Assembly: GCA_049999805.1 (NCBI GenBank)
Contig: JBNGIO010006379.1
Location: forward strand, 713,414 to 777,413
Length of the DNA stretch: 64,000 bases
Direction: 5' to 3'
From: Folioceros fuciformis
Taxonomy: Eukaryota > Anthocerotophyta > Anthocerotopsida > Anthocerotales
In this document: positions 22,031 through 33,800 of the stretch, piece by piece
Numbering within the stretch: position 1 is the stretch's first letter
Layout: each line of letters begins with the position of its first letter
Made by a program: the position numbers and the translations under genes
The notes under the pieces: model-generated
The model's database searches: none
What the model was told of the DNA's origin: nothing
The model's input: the letters and a program-made list of their open reading frames with translations, nothing else

Positions 22031-25000
22031 CAGGCGCGTCAGACACCCCCTCTGCCGCCCCCACAAGATCAAATAACGCTCAAAGCGCACACGCCACTGT
22101 CGCAGGGGCCGCCAGGGCAAGGGAATGGTGGCGACCATGGCGAGGGAGGTGTAGGCTGCCGCGCAGGGCCGCCGGTGGGAGGGAGGGGAGGGGTGGGGTG
22201 GGGTGCGGAGGGGGGGCCAGGAGAGGCAAGGGATCGGGACGGAATATCCGCTTCCTCTGGCCCAGCCAGACAAGGAGGGGTTAATCCCTCAGAATAGCGT
22301 GGGCTACCCGGTTTCATCCTCTACGGGATGTGGTGCAACAGTGGAATCGGCAAATTGGATTCTCATCCCACTCGCCGTACCGTTCTAACAGAAAACGGGA
22401 GCTTGGTGTAAAAGAATGTCCGCCCCAACGGAGTATCCCAAGTCGGGCTGCGGATATTCTGAAATTATGCATGTTTTACACATCTTTGCCCCAGTCTCTT
22501 GATCCTCACATGACTCATCATCCGCGCTGCCCGCCCACCGTGATGCGCAGAGCCGACATCAGACCGGATCCTGTGCCTGTGAACCGGCCTGACTCGCCCG
22601 TGCCACGGAATATGCTACCCGCCAGGCGTCCCACCCTCGCCTCCTTGTCACGCTCCGTCTGACACGGCCAGGAGTCGGGGATTTTCGCTTTCTGAGGTTT
22701 TCATTTCTCACGATCGGCTTCCGATAGTTGGCATCCAGCTCTGGCGCTTGCTTAATTGCAGGCAGCATCGCGCGAAAGCGGAGCACTGCCTCCCAGCCGA
22801 GCCGTGCCGGCCCGCATTTCCACGAAGATGCTTACCGCGGGGCTTCGCGTTGCAGCCGAGGATCGTGATTCTTGCATCTTTGATGAGCCTCCAAGGACCC
22901 CGGGGATGCTGGCATACACGGCATATGCTTGCCTGCAGCTGCAGATTCAGCAGCACCTCGTTGCTTGCATGTGTGCGAAGGAAGGAGAAAAAAACAGTTA
23001 CCGCAGCCAGAATCTTGCGGCTCAGAGCAACGAAGAATTTTAAGAAACAGGAGGCCTCGCTTTCGCTCGTGGCTGGCCCCCTCTGGAAGGGAGCCGAGGA
23101 ATCAGTCAATTCTAGAGGAGAGGAGCTTGCGGAGCTCGTCGCGGTGGAAGAAGGCGTAGCAGCGGCGCCGAGACCAGGTGCTTGGCGAAAAATGGCGGAC
23201 TCGATGCCGGCGCGGATGTGGAGGCATCCGAGAGGGAACTCGTCCTGCACGTAGGATATGGAGTTAATCTACACCTCGCCGGACGCGAGGTCGGTGATCC
23301 AAGCACACGCGAGTGCAAGGGAGAGGGCTGAGACGTCGGGGAGGAGGAGCACATGAAACCCTAACACCAGGGTTGCTAGCACGCACGCCTTCAAGGGTCC
23401 GAGGAAGTTGAGAAGCATTTGGCCCCTGTTCAGACCAGAGGCTCTAGCGTCTTCCTCCGTTCCACCAGGAATGCAGGACTCTGGCGCCGGGGGAAGGGCA
23501 GGAGCTTCCCGTTCGGCACGGCCGCGCACGCAGAGATGCATCGATGTGTTCTCCGCCACCGGCCTTGGGTAAGGCGTTATTGAATTCCAGCTCCGGCCCC
23601 GAGCGTGGGAGGAGATTGTCGGGAATGACAAGGTCATCCAGGTACAAGACCGACTCGGAATGCCAACCCCTTCCAGCAATGGTTCGGGACTCCGACGCTC
23701 TCGTGTTGGTAGCATTTACTGAAATCCTCACATCCCGGTGCCATGCCTCGAGATCCGCAGATCTTGCCGCTTTCCTGCGCCTTGCGTCTCGGACATGGGC
23801 CGGTTACAACGATCTCGAGGCTTCGGCAGATTCAGTATCCCTTGCAGCCTCTGGCTGTCCAACCTGTTGGACAGGACTGCCACATCCATCGTGACTCGAC
23901 GCTGTGGATCTGCTCCCACGTCGGCCAGAGCATGCCGCATTCGTCCCGCATACCTCTCCAGGAGCAGTCTGGTGGATCTCCGCCAGTTCTACTCCTCAAC
24001 ACGGTTGCGGATGTCCACGCCGGCAGGCCTGATCTCCTACGGTCTCTGCAACTGGAAACAAGGTTTCTAAATGGAGCACAAGGATGCAGGCCTAGCCGGG
24101 AGCCTTCTCCTCCGCTGCTGCGACATAGGAACATGTCACTTCCAGCTGCGTACGCTGCCTTGGCGACACAGTTCCACGCCTCACAAGCACCTAAGGGCCT
24201 GATGGGCGTCATCCGGACCCAAATGAAGTAATCCCACTTGAGGAAACACGTGAAGGGAGATCTCTCGACATCTCTTCGCCTCCACCACCGAGTCCTGACT
24301 CTTCGTTCCTTCTTCTCCGAGGAACACGGGTTGGTCAGAATCATACCCGGCCACGATTCTGAAGATTACCTCCTGATCGGTGACCAGCGGACGAACCTTA
24401 TGTATCAGACACCTTTCCACTGCGCTTGCCGATGGCAGGCGCGAGGGAATCAAACTGCCATCTCCATATTACCATGCTTACAGCGAAACCAAGACGAGAC
24501 GAGACGAGACGAGACGAGGAAGAAAAACCCATGGCCAGTTGCAGATACTACGACATGCCGTGGAGTGCAGGCGCACTGACTTTTTAGTGTGTTTAGTTAA
24601 CAATTCTTGTTATTAACTTGGAGGTTCGTTGTTAGGTAAATTTCATTCTCGAATATAATAGTAGTTTTCAACATTTGTTAAGTTCTATTAAGTTGATAAA
24701 GCAGGAAAGGAAAGCTCGACAAATAGGTAAATTGGGAGTGACAGGGCGGAGACTATGCGGACATTTGTGCCGGGATGAAGGACGTTTCCAAATATGTATA
24801 CCTGCTAAATCCAACGAGTCTTGATATATCCAGTAATAAGACTTTCCGCTGCCTATATATCCACTTGAACGTGTCTGGTAGTTGGCCTGGCAAGGCTTGA
24901 CACGGCGCTGCTTCCCAGGCTTCGTTTGCTGCACGCGTATTGGAGTTCCGTCGTACAGAAATCAAGGGGATTGGGCAGAAGTGTGCAGGGGCGTGGCGTA

Positions 25001-25041
25001 GTCTGGATTTGAGAATCTCGGTAGAGCAAAAGCCAGCTCCG
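22031..25041. other. 3-kb intergenic stretch, no firm gene
   Basis: The left part is the SPX upstream region. Between about 22.7 and 24.4 kb the minus strand has several adjacent open frames of 90-180 codons in shifting frames and with stops between them, such as a PLGCLHIRAG-containing stretch near 23.2 kb. This pattern suits a decayed coding element but matches no family I can name. A GACGA pentanucleotide microsatellite lies at 24493-24518. Sequence around 24.58-24.72 kb is AT-rich. Confidence 0.35.
24493..24518. repeat. pentanucleotide microsatellite (GACGA)n
   Basis: About five tandem copies of GACGA lie in intergenic sequence. Confidence 0.9.
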
Positions 25042-25850
25042 ATGTCCAATCCTCGGGGCTACACCGAGGTTGGAGGACAACGGTCAAGACAGAGCTGGGA
25101 TTACGACTCTCTGACTGCCAGACGGGGGTAGGGGTCCCTCATTGCTCACATTTCTCTTCAGTGAAGCGTCCTGCCCGTTTGCAATGTCTGTTACAGTTGT
25201 GGCATGTGAGCTTACCGATAATTTGTAGGCGATTCTGTGAGGTGGTTGGGCTTGTGCATGTGATGACAACAGCGAAAGGAACCATCTGCTTCCCAGAGCT
25301 GGTAACCCTAACATTTCATTGGTCTTGGTAACAGCGATGGGCTCACCAGCAGACCCTCTGCCCCCAATTATGAGATTCAGTTGAGAGTAGACCCCATTCA
25401 TGACGAGCATGAGCAGGAGCTTGAAGGGCTTCGTAGCAAAGTTGCAATGCTCAAGAATGTAAGGCCTCTTGTATACCTGCAGCCTGTGATTGAGTCGGGT
25501 GTCCAGTGTGGAGTGTTGGGTGGATCTCACAGCAAGGATCGTCTTCCTCCTACAGGTTGCAAAAGAGATCGAGTCGGAGACTAAACTCCAAAACCAGTTT
25601 CTCAATCAGCTTGTAGGTGATCTACGCTCTATGCCCTGGACAGCCCGTTGAGTGTTTGTCAGTGTTAATTTCCTTGAGTGGCACTTTGCAGGAATCATCA
25701 ATGGCGAAGGCACAATCTTCTTTATCTAACACCATGAAAAGACTCAACAGAAGCTTAGCTGCCAACCAGACAAGTTCTTTGACGCAAGTGGTCTTGTTTG
25801 CACTGCTGTGCTTCTTTGCCATATATTTTTGGATAAGGTTTTTCAGGTGA
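25042..25850 (+). CDS. Bet1-like Qc-SNARE
   Basis: Four exons: 25042..25127, 25353..25458, 25556..25612 and 25692..25850. Donors are GTAGGG, GTAAGG and GTAGGT with CAG acceptors; phases agree, giving 135 aa. Order of parts: a short Arg/Tyr-rich N-terminus with TARRG, then YEIQLRVDPIHDEHEQELEG, then a heptad-repeat SNARE helix (LRSKVAMLKN through VAKEIESETKLQNQFLNQL, MKRLNRSL), and a single C-terminal anchor VVLFALLCFFAIYFWI with almost no lumenal tail. This matches the plant Bet1-like SNARE group, which acts at ER-Golgi membranes in vesicle fusion. The length equals that of family members I recall. Confidence 0.88.
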
Positions 25851-26129
25851 CGGGGAATCCATTCGACAAGTTTACAAATCTTACAGCCATCCTAGTCCTG
25901 TAACAGGACCGCAAAAGCCTGTCTGCGTTGCCTATAGCGGTGATGTGGGCACCTGCGGTGGCTGTCAGTGAACCATACATGGTTTTCCTCATCCTGTACC
26001 ACTGAATTCAACCATTTGCACCCTTTTTGATTGTACAACTCCCTGAGATTTCCCCCCTACTTGAATTCAAGCAAAAGTCTTTGCATTTTGGGTTGGTGTT
26101 GCCGAACCTGGACATGGTAATTCGTGAAA

Positions 26130-28047
26130 TCAGCTGTGGAATACCACGTGCAAGTCTGTAAAGTCTTCGTACTCCTCAATAAAACTGGTCAGATCACGCC
26201 ACAGCTTTACCTTGATCTTTGCCATTCCGAACATCTTGTGCGAGGCAGCGTACAGTTTGTCCTGGGCTGACTTGCTCTCAATGTGATGGGTTCCACGGTA
26301 AGTGAAGTAGATGACTTCACCGATCCCCGCCTGAAAACATAAAACAATTTGGTCTAATTGCACCGGTCGAAAGCCATTTCGCTGACTCGAACGAGAATCA
26401 CCATAAAAACTCATGGCACCTGGATTATAATTTTTGCACATTCGTTGCATGGGAACATGGTAACGTAGAGCTTCTGTGCAATGTGAGGGATACGTTGATG
26501 AGAAGTTGAAGTCGAACCCGAAAGCAAATGACATTGATTAGGAGAACCATTAGGCAGTGATGGACAGGTGGCTCAACAATTACCTGACCATTTGCTGACG
26601 CATGGTTTTTGTTAAGAATCGCATTAACCTCAGCATGACAAACGTACCTGCCAGAGTCACGACCAAAAGACAGCAGTCAGTCTGCGACCATTTGCAGATA
26701 CAGGGTGTGAAGAAGGCAGGAAGGAAGGCAAGAGATCTTAACAGGTCAAGAATACGTAGCCAGTTGAGTAGACTTACGGGTGCTTTGTCTCCAAGGGATC
26801 TCCAGTTAGCGAAATCTACACGGAAACGCACAGCAGCAACTAAGAGACACTACTTGACAGCTCATAGCTGCCACCACAGCGAACCGTCCAGTCTCTCACC
26901 ATCTCAGAAATGGAGAGTTTACCTTTGCCCACGGAAGCTCATCATCTGAACAACCTCTTGGAAAACCGTTGTATCCTATACCTGAAACATGCAGTTCAGC
27001 CAAAACTTCAGCTCTGTCACAAGATTGTGCAGGGATTCATTTTCTCAGCCAAATGACCTTGCAACTTACCAAGAATGACTTGATCCTGACTAACTAAGCA
27101 GGCTCCGACCTGCCACAAACTGTGCAGTTAGGCTAGTTCTGATGGAACAGACACTTCCATCAAGGAAATCTTTATCTTACTACAAGCTGGCTGACTACAC
27201 ATGCCTGACGATTTGGGTCCTTGGAGCGTAACGCCGACAGAAATGCAATGGACATGAAGTAATCGTCCCAAGATAAATATCTGCCAAATCCACAGGAGAG
27301 TCAAACAGAAGCAACCCGAGATGCCTTGGCTCAAACGAGATTTAGCACTCACCCTTCTCGCTTGGCTGGGTTAAGAGGATCCGGCTTTGCAACAACAGGG
27401 GATTGTTGCAGCGATTGAGCACCTATCTTCTCACCTAAGCTCTGCAAGCATTCCTGTGTCTCCTGGTCACTGAAGACCATGTCACGATAGGAATCACTTC
27501 TACTGACCCTAATTGATCTAGTTCTCTGCGATGAAAAGGGCTCATCCCCTGGAGCACATGGCTCATGATCCGCAATGCTGCTTTCCTTGCTACTACACTT
27601 GGTGTACAATGGGTTTTTCCACTGTTCATCGACAGCCAGTTGGCATGGATCAGCGCTCTGCCGGCAGTAAGATGAATGAAGTGTTGGATGCAAGTAGAAT
27701 AAATTGCTGCATCATAATAGCGAGAAACCAACGAGTCTACACCAATCTAACTGGCTAGCTCGACATCGTCAACGACCAGACTGACAGAGGCAAGGAGGAA
27801 GCTAACTGACCACATTCCAAGGAACACGCTCGAGCAGGTTCCTAACCCATGAGAACGTCGAAGGCTGGTGAGACCAGCTTGACCGAGGAGAGTCAGCATT
27901 ACACCTCTTGCACATGTCGTGCCGGCAGTAGGACCTGGCAGATGCCATGGCTGCGGCAGCTGCAATTGCAGCTGCAACTACAGAACCTCCAAACACTGCT
28001 GCTGTGGCTGCAATCAGTAAGTCCCGTCCAAGAATCGGGGAGTCCAT
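26130..28047 (-). CDS. deoxycytidylate (dCMP) deaminase with N-terminal extension
   Basis: Nine exons: 27905..28047, 27353..27655, 27205..27280, 27070..27109, 26923..26981, 26778..26815, 26584..26647, 26420..26473 and 26130..26330, giving about 325 aa. The catalytic part starts at [12 protein letters not shown] across a splice and has [27 protein letters not shown], the zinc/proton-shuttle motif [17 protein letters not shown] and GIGEVIYF. The intron after exon 3 uses a GC donor (CAG/GCATGT). The first exon encodes [11 protein letters not shown] and an Ala-rich hydrophobic segment resembling a membrane anchor; a roughly 100-residue Ser/Gln-rich linker follows. The exon 1 to exon 2 junction is uncertain: a pairing two bases away on the acceptor side with a later donor also keeps frame. 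The enzyme converts dCMP to dUMP for dTMP synthesis. Confidence 0.86.
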
Positions 28048-28989
28048 AGAATCCTTCGCTCAACCAAAGACAAGTAGGCTCCGAAGAGGACAAGTCAGGA
28101 GGCCTACTGTGTCTAATCATGACCTGAAACGCACACGTAAAGGATGCACCAGTTCACGCTGCAGACAAGAAGAATCCACCATCCTCACAGACTCTTTCCT
28201 CGGAAGTTACCTTCACAAACGTGCCAACATTTTGATGAAACGGTGTTTGCAGAGAAAAGGATTGTCACTGATTGGGCCCTGACATCTTCCACACTGCAAG
28301 AATTGTCTCCAATCTCGGACATCAATCTCCACAACTGGCGTTTCGCGCCTGACCTAATGCGGTGCTGCTGCTGAAATTAAACCTTCTGACGCTTGGCGAG
28401 GAAACTGGACTGCCAAAATCCACTAAGCAGCCTCTGCTCTCCCTCCTCCAGATTCCGGAAACCTAGAAACCCAATCGGACTACCTGCCCGCGACTTGATC
28501 GCCGAGGCAGTTACGGAACACGTCTGGGACGCTGCCTGATCTAATCCAGACCTCAAGAATTATCCATCTCCCAATGATCTTCATCCTTCACTTTCCTGGC
28601 AGCCTTATTCAGCTGGGAAGTCTGAAATTCCTTACTTGACTCCCCTTAAGCCTCAAGAGCCATTCACCTGTGAGCCGTGCTTGGCCTCTTCCGCAGACAT
28701 TAGCATCGCTGCCGTCAAACAGCGATCTTGATCCTGGTAATTCCGCAGCATATTGCGCTGAATTGATGTGGATCAGAGGCTGTCGTGTCCTTGGCGTTGC
28801 CCTTGCCGCGAGCTCGCCAAAAGTACCGTCCGCATACATTTACAGGACAATGGGCCAGTGATTTCACATCGCCACAGTGGATAGAAAAAACTCAGGAGGA
28901 GATTTCCCGTCATCCTTTCTAAACATGTAGACAAGCCCCGACCCGATGAGTTTATAAGGCTCTGAATTGTGGCCACTTGGAATTGTACG

Positions 28990-30105
28990 TGGGGAAAGCG
29001 CGCCCTTCAGGCGAGCTATCTGCTCTAACAGGACTTTGCATTCCCCGGACCAATCAACGTTCTAGGATGGCCGACCGGATTGTGACCCTTGGACGCTCCT
29101 CCCTTCATGTAAACGTCCTTCTCAGTGTATGGCCACACGTCCTTCATCGGTCTGCACAAGAGCCCAGTCGGCGACGTCTCTTCTGAACGTGAGCGTTACC
29201 GTCCAGGAGTGCAGGGCGGAAGAACCATCGACTCACCGCTCTCCACTCCGCAAAAGTATCTGCAGATTTCTGGAGAATCTGCGTAGGTTGTTCGTTGAAA
29301 GCTACACCCCGGGCCCCTGCTGTGCGATCTGTCATCTAGCTAATCAGATGTGTCTGCAGGTCAGACAGACACATCAAGCTCGTCTATTGAAGTTTCAGTA
29401 TGCTTCGGGGCCGCCTTCACACCACTACGCGTCTGGGAACTGCTGTCTCCGGTCACGTTCCGGCTGCGGCTGCGGCGGCTCTGTAGGCACTGATTGATGA
29501 GGACGATGTAAGCATAAGCATCTTGGAACAGGGACAGCGGATTTCTGCAAGATGCTTTACCGGGACCTTGACAGTCAAGTGACCCCAAAGGTACGTACCT
29601 TGACAATCACTTCACCTTGATAGACCTTTAAAGCCAAGGCAGGAGACATGATTGTGTTTTGACAAACCTCCAGCAGCCCATCCCGGCTCCCTGCTTCGAT
29701 GCGAAGTCATTCCAGAGGCCTGCAACTCCTTACACCCTTTTGGCTGCGAATTCCAAGATCAGGTACGCCAGATTGCTCCGACATGACAAGACAAGGTACC
29801 CGCGAAACTAGCATGACAATAAAAAATGTCATGACATCTTCTCTCCTCTGGTCACCAATGGTGATGTCAGGATTTGGAATCTGGTCATTTTTACTTTTCC
29901 GTCTGGCTCACGTCTTTGGACCACAGTGATCAGGGGTCACCTATGCAGAATAAGAAATTGTTCTGACAGAACAATTTATTTCCTATTCAGTGTGAAGGAC
30001 CAGCATTTCATGACGCCCGCCCTCAAGTACATCCTGCAGAACGTGTTCTACAAGTAGCGACGAGCAGAATGGCAGAACCCCATCGGCAACAAACAAGAGC
30101 CCATG
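28990..30105 (-). pseudogene. truncated RPA1 (replication protein A 70 kDa) pseudogene
   Basis: Within the duplicated block, the minus strand retains remnants of the RPA1 exons that are intact at 39768-41285. The clearest is a copy of the penultimate exon near 29240-29360 (MTDRT, FNEQPTQILQKSAD, AEWRAV), with frame-disrupting changes next to it. The last exon copy (about 28990-29160) has an internal deletion removing most of the C-terminal strand region. The zinc-ribbon exon is cut off at about 29470, and the two exons upstream of it are missing. Fragments of the DBD-B exons are recognisable at 29650-29930. Nothing corresponding to the 5' half of the gene is present. It is not expected to make a functional protein. 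Confidence 0.8.
29955..29977. repeat. perfect inverted repeat, 11-bp arms
   Basis: AAATTGTTCTG and CAGAACAATTT separated by one base. It lies in sequence present in the RPA1 pseudogene copy but absent from the parent copy at the corresponding point (about 41305). Confidence 0.85.
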
Positions 30106-30804
30106 GTGTTTGTGGCTTCCCAACTGCCCAAGTGTGCATGTACCTGATACATTACATAATATTAAAGTAAGTTATTATAGAGTAGAAAATTGAAAGAAAG
30201 CCCATTTAAGTACATATGTTCATGTGTACATGGGTGTGTCATTTTGTACGGCGTAGCCTACCCTGGATCATGGCGAGGTCGAGAAAGTAACTCCAACCCG
30301 AGAAGGTCCGGGTGAAGAGAAGAGAAGAGAAGAGCGCGAAGGTGTGGTGTTGGCCTCTCTCTAATGCTGATGTCCTTAGAGGCTTAAGCTTCAAACAAAA
30401 ACAGCACAGGAGGTAAAGTAGCTCTCACCATGTTTATGATGCTTGTACGAGGGGTAAGGTTTTATAAAAAAAGGAAGCGTCCTTTCATTAGGGCTTTCAA
30501 AGGGCTTTGGTTTTGGCTTTGGCTTGTCGCCAGTCTCCTTATAAGTAGACGGGAGAACGGCAAGTGTTTGGTCCGGCAATTGAGGCCCCTTCCTCTCCCT
30601 ATCACCTGCAGTGTGAGTCGTGCCTGGCAGCCAATTCGCTCCGTGGGTGTCCAAATAAATGACATGCGCAGCAGGGCATCGCACTGCACTTGCTCGCCAG
30701 CGCAATTCTCATGCTGCAGCCGGGGCAGCAGAGCAGGATGATTCTCGTAGAATATTGTGTGGCACGGTTGCGAGCTTGAGGGGCACTGTGGCCGCCGGAG
30801 GCCT
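30106..30804. promoter_or_regulatory. TAF4 upstream region
   Basis: The stretch runs from the end of the duplicated RPA1 block to the TAF4 start. It has an AT-rich part (30150-30230), a GAAGA run near 30316-30334 and no recognised coding exon. It probably holds the TAF4 promoter and 5' UTR. Confidence 0.4.
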
Positions 30805-33800
30805 ATGGATCCTGGACTTATCAAGCTTCTTGAAGATGATGAGGTACTTTTTTAGGGTTTCGTGCTGCACAGCAGAGCAGAGCAGACAGCGGCTCGCAGG
30901 CTCTGCGGAGATTGTGCGCAAATGCATGGCAGTACTCAGGAAGAGTTGTTCTCGTGATACAGGATGAAACAGCTCTTCCCGTATCGGGTGCTGCTGTAGA
31001 TGCCTTTGCTGCAGAGCTCAACAGAGATGTTATTGGCGGAAGCGTGGGAGCGGAGGCTGCGGAAGCCGGTTATGGGCCTGGTCGTGTGGGGAATGGGAAT
31101 CCGCAGGCTGTGCCTCAGGCCACCACGCCCGTCGCTTCGGGTGCGCCTGACAAGGGTGACAAAGGTTAGACCACACGGGGGTGTGGCTCTGGTGTCATTC
31201 TGTCGCAAATCGCGGGTTCGTCCGTTATGGCTGAAGCCGTTTACGGCGAGGTTTTTGTGTCGGCTGACTAGGTTTTGTGCTGTGATTGCACAGGCTCCGC
31301 TCCGCAGGGCAAGCCTGTGGAGGGCAATCCTGCAGTTGGTGTACAGCCAACTGCATTGCACTGGAATCAGCTGACGCCTCAGCAACAGCATGAAATGTTG
31401 AAACGGAGGCGACAGCAGCAGCAGCAACAACAACAGCAGCAGCAGCATCGGCCCCATGGTATTGCAGATGGGGGGCAAGCAGGAGGGGCAAACGCTGGAC
31501 CTCTGGGTACTGAGAAGAAACCATCTGGCATGAGCTATGGCATCTCGTTTTCCCAGTTGATGCCCTTACTTCTCCCTCATTTGCCCCAGGAGCAAGGCCA
31601 ACAGCTGGAAGCTCTATTTCAGAGATTCAAAGTGAGCACCTGCGGACTTCCTCTGCAGCATCTGGGTTCTGTGCTTGAATTCCTGAGCTGATCGGGGACG
31701 AGTATGTGCATACGAATTTGGTCTGCGTGACTGTGTGAATGGCTGTCCTCTTCTTCCTGTGCACTCACGTTTGTGCTGGTTGCCGTATTGGTGTGTGCAG
31801 ATTAACGAGATTACACGGGAGGATTTTGTTCGAGGATGTCGATCCATTGCAGGGGATAACATGCTAGTACAGACGATTCGGCAGATGCAGCTCAAGGCAC
31901 GTCCTGCTACTACAAATGTAATCAATAGTTGAATATGTGTTCATGTGCAACTGCCTGCTGTTCGTCTTTTTCTCAGTGTGAGTGCTGACCATCAGGTTGT
32001 GTCTTTTTCGGTTTATGCAGCAACAACTACATGTCAATCAAATGCGCCAGCAGCAAAAGTCTTTGATGCAAGTACCTGTTGTGCCACAGTCAGCTTCGGA
32101 GATATGTCAGCAATCCCACCAACAGCCACAGCTTCTGCCGACAGATCAGGAAAGAGCGAAGCTGCTGTTGGAACAAGAAAATAACCCACTGCCAGCTATC
32201 CCATTGCAGCAGGCTCTCAAGACCTCTGAGGCTATTTCCTCAGATTGTCAGGAAAGGTTCCAGCCACTTATTCGGCAAACCCAGCTGTCACAGGTGAAAG
32301 CAGAGCCTCAAACTCCACAATCTCAGCAATCTGCAGGACCTCTTTCTTTGCAGCAGCAGACCATCCAAAACAGACAGGCTGAGCTGCCAGGATCCAGTCA
32401 GCTGCAACATCCAGGATCACAGATACTTGAAACTGTGAAAAATGAGGTAGATAAACAGTTGAAGCAGCAGTCGGGAACAGGACTTCCTGTTGCTACACGT
32501 CTTCCGCTGACGGCTCCTGTGGCTAGTGGTAGTACGCAACAGCCTCCTTCCCTAGGGCAGAAAGTATCACCCCTGCAACCGCCCGGTCCCCAATCTTTAC
32601 AATCGCAGAGCTCAGCAGGTGCAGCTGACAAGCCTTTGAGCAAATATCAGAGGTCGAAACTTAGGAAAGAACAGAAAAGAAGGGAGGAAGAAGAGCAATT
32701 GCTGCGCAGCAAAACTCTTCAAACAATGGCAGGTGCAGCAGTAGGAACTACGCAGCCGGTGCAGGCATCTCAAAATCAGTCACAGCAGACAGTTGCTGTT
32801 TCACATCAACAATCCTTCTCTGCCTTGAAACAGCAAGCAGTATCCACTGTAAAGCAGGAACCTGCGGAGCAGCAAAGTGATTCGACTCAGAAGAAGGCAA
32901 TTCCTCCGTCAACTAGTTATCCAGACTTGTTGGCAAGCCAAAGTGGATCCCAGAATTCGTCTAGACCACAGGTCTCAGACTCACCTGCATTGGACAGAGT
33001 GGAGTCTTTGAAAGGCAATGAGCAAGAGCCTTTGTTATCATCCCCAGGTGGATATGCTGCTCGTATGACTGGAAGCTGTGCTGCTTCGACGCCCATGTCT
33101 TGTGCTTTTTCGCAAGAAACAACCTCGTATGCAGAACGTTTCCTGCAACACTCTGGATTTCCCCCAAGCCAGGTATGATGTTCCGTTCGCTAGCTCATGG
33201 TCAGGTGGTCCACGAACTGGTTAGGGTGCAGTCTCTTGGGTCGGTAGATTTATTGTAATTTGCTGGTGCTGGTGTGGGATGCACAGGGAGTGCAACAGTC
33301 TCCTGGCATTAATCGATCAGGTGCCCCTGCTCTGTCCATGCAAAATAAGCCAAATCCTCCCATTGCGAGTGGCTTGACACCTGCAAGTGCACAAGTACAA
33401 GGACAGGGACTTGTACAAAATACAACCATGGCTGGATTGCCCCTTCCTGGCTCACTGGCAGGGAAGACTCCAATGAAGAAGCCAGTGCTTGGGCAGAAGA
33501 AAGCCGCTGAAAGCCCCTTGCTATCCCAGCCACCAAGGTTGGTGGTCTTGTATCATGTCAAATAATTTGTTGTTCTTTGAAATCTATGTACATCTTCGGA
33601 TGAACAGAAGAGGTTTGGCTTTTGGCTGGCAGTCTATCACTGTAGCCCTTTCGTGTGTTGGGCTGCAGCAAAAAGCAGAAAATTGCAGGTGGTGATGCTG
33701 ATCAGAGCATTGATCAGTTGAATGATGTCACAGCCGTTAGTGGTGTAAACCTCAGGGTAAGCCGTTATGTAGTTTGTGGTTGTTGCCTGGGAGTGGGGAG

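Larger units (their letters stand above)
28310..30105. repeat. diverged duplicate of the RPA1 3' half (copy B)
   Basis: This block aligns by eye, in the same orientation, with 39140..41405. Shared stretches include the flank at 28398 and 39191 (AAACTGGACTGCC), 29495-29520 and 40870-40895 (GACGATGTAAGCATAAGCAT), 29779-29795 and 41119-41135 (CCGACATGACAAGACAAG) and 30009-30020 and 41319-41330 (GCATTTCATGACG). Copy B lacks about 500 bp that correspond to roughly 40350-40865 and has many small indels. Confidence 0.85.

Noticed and set aside
22708-23250. 180-codon minus-strand frame as an intact gene
   Set aside because: Its neighbouring frames shift and are broken by stops, and no start or splice structure supports a complete protein.
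31415-31445. CAG/CAA repeat as a stand-alone microsatellite
   Set aside because: It is the coding polyglutamine tract of TAF4 exon 3, a usual feature of this kind of protein.
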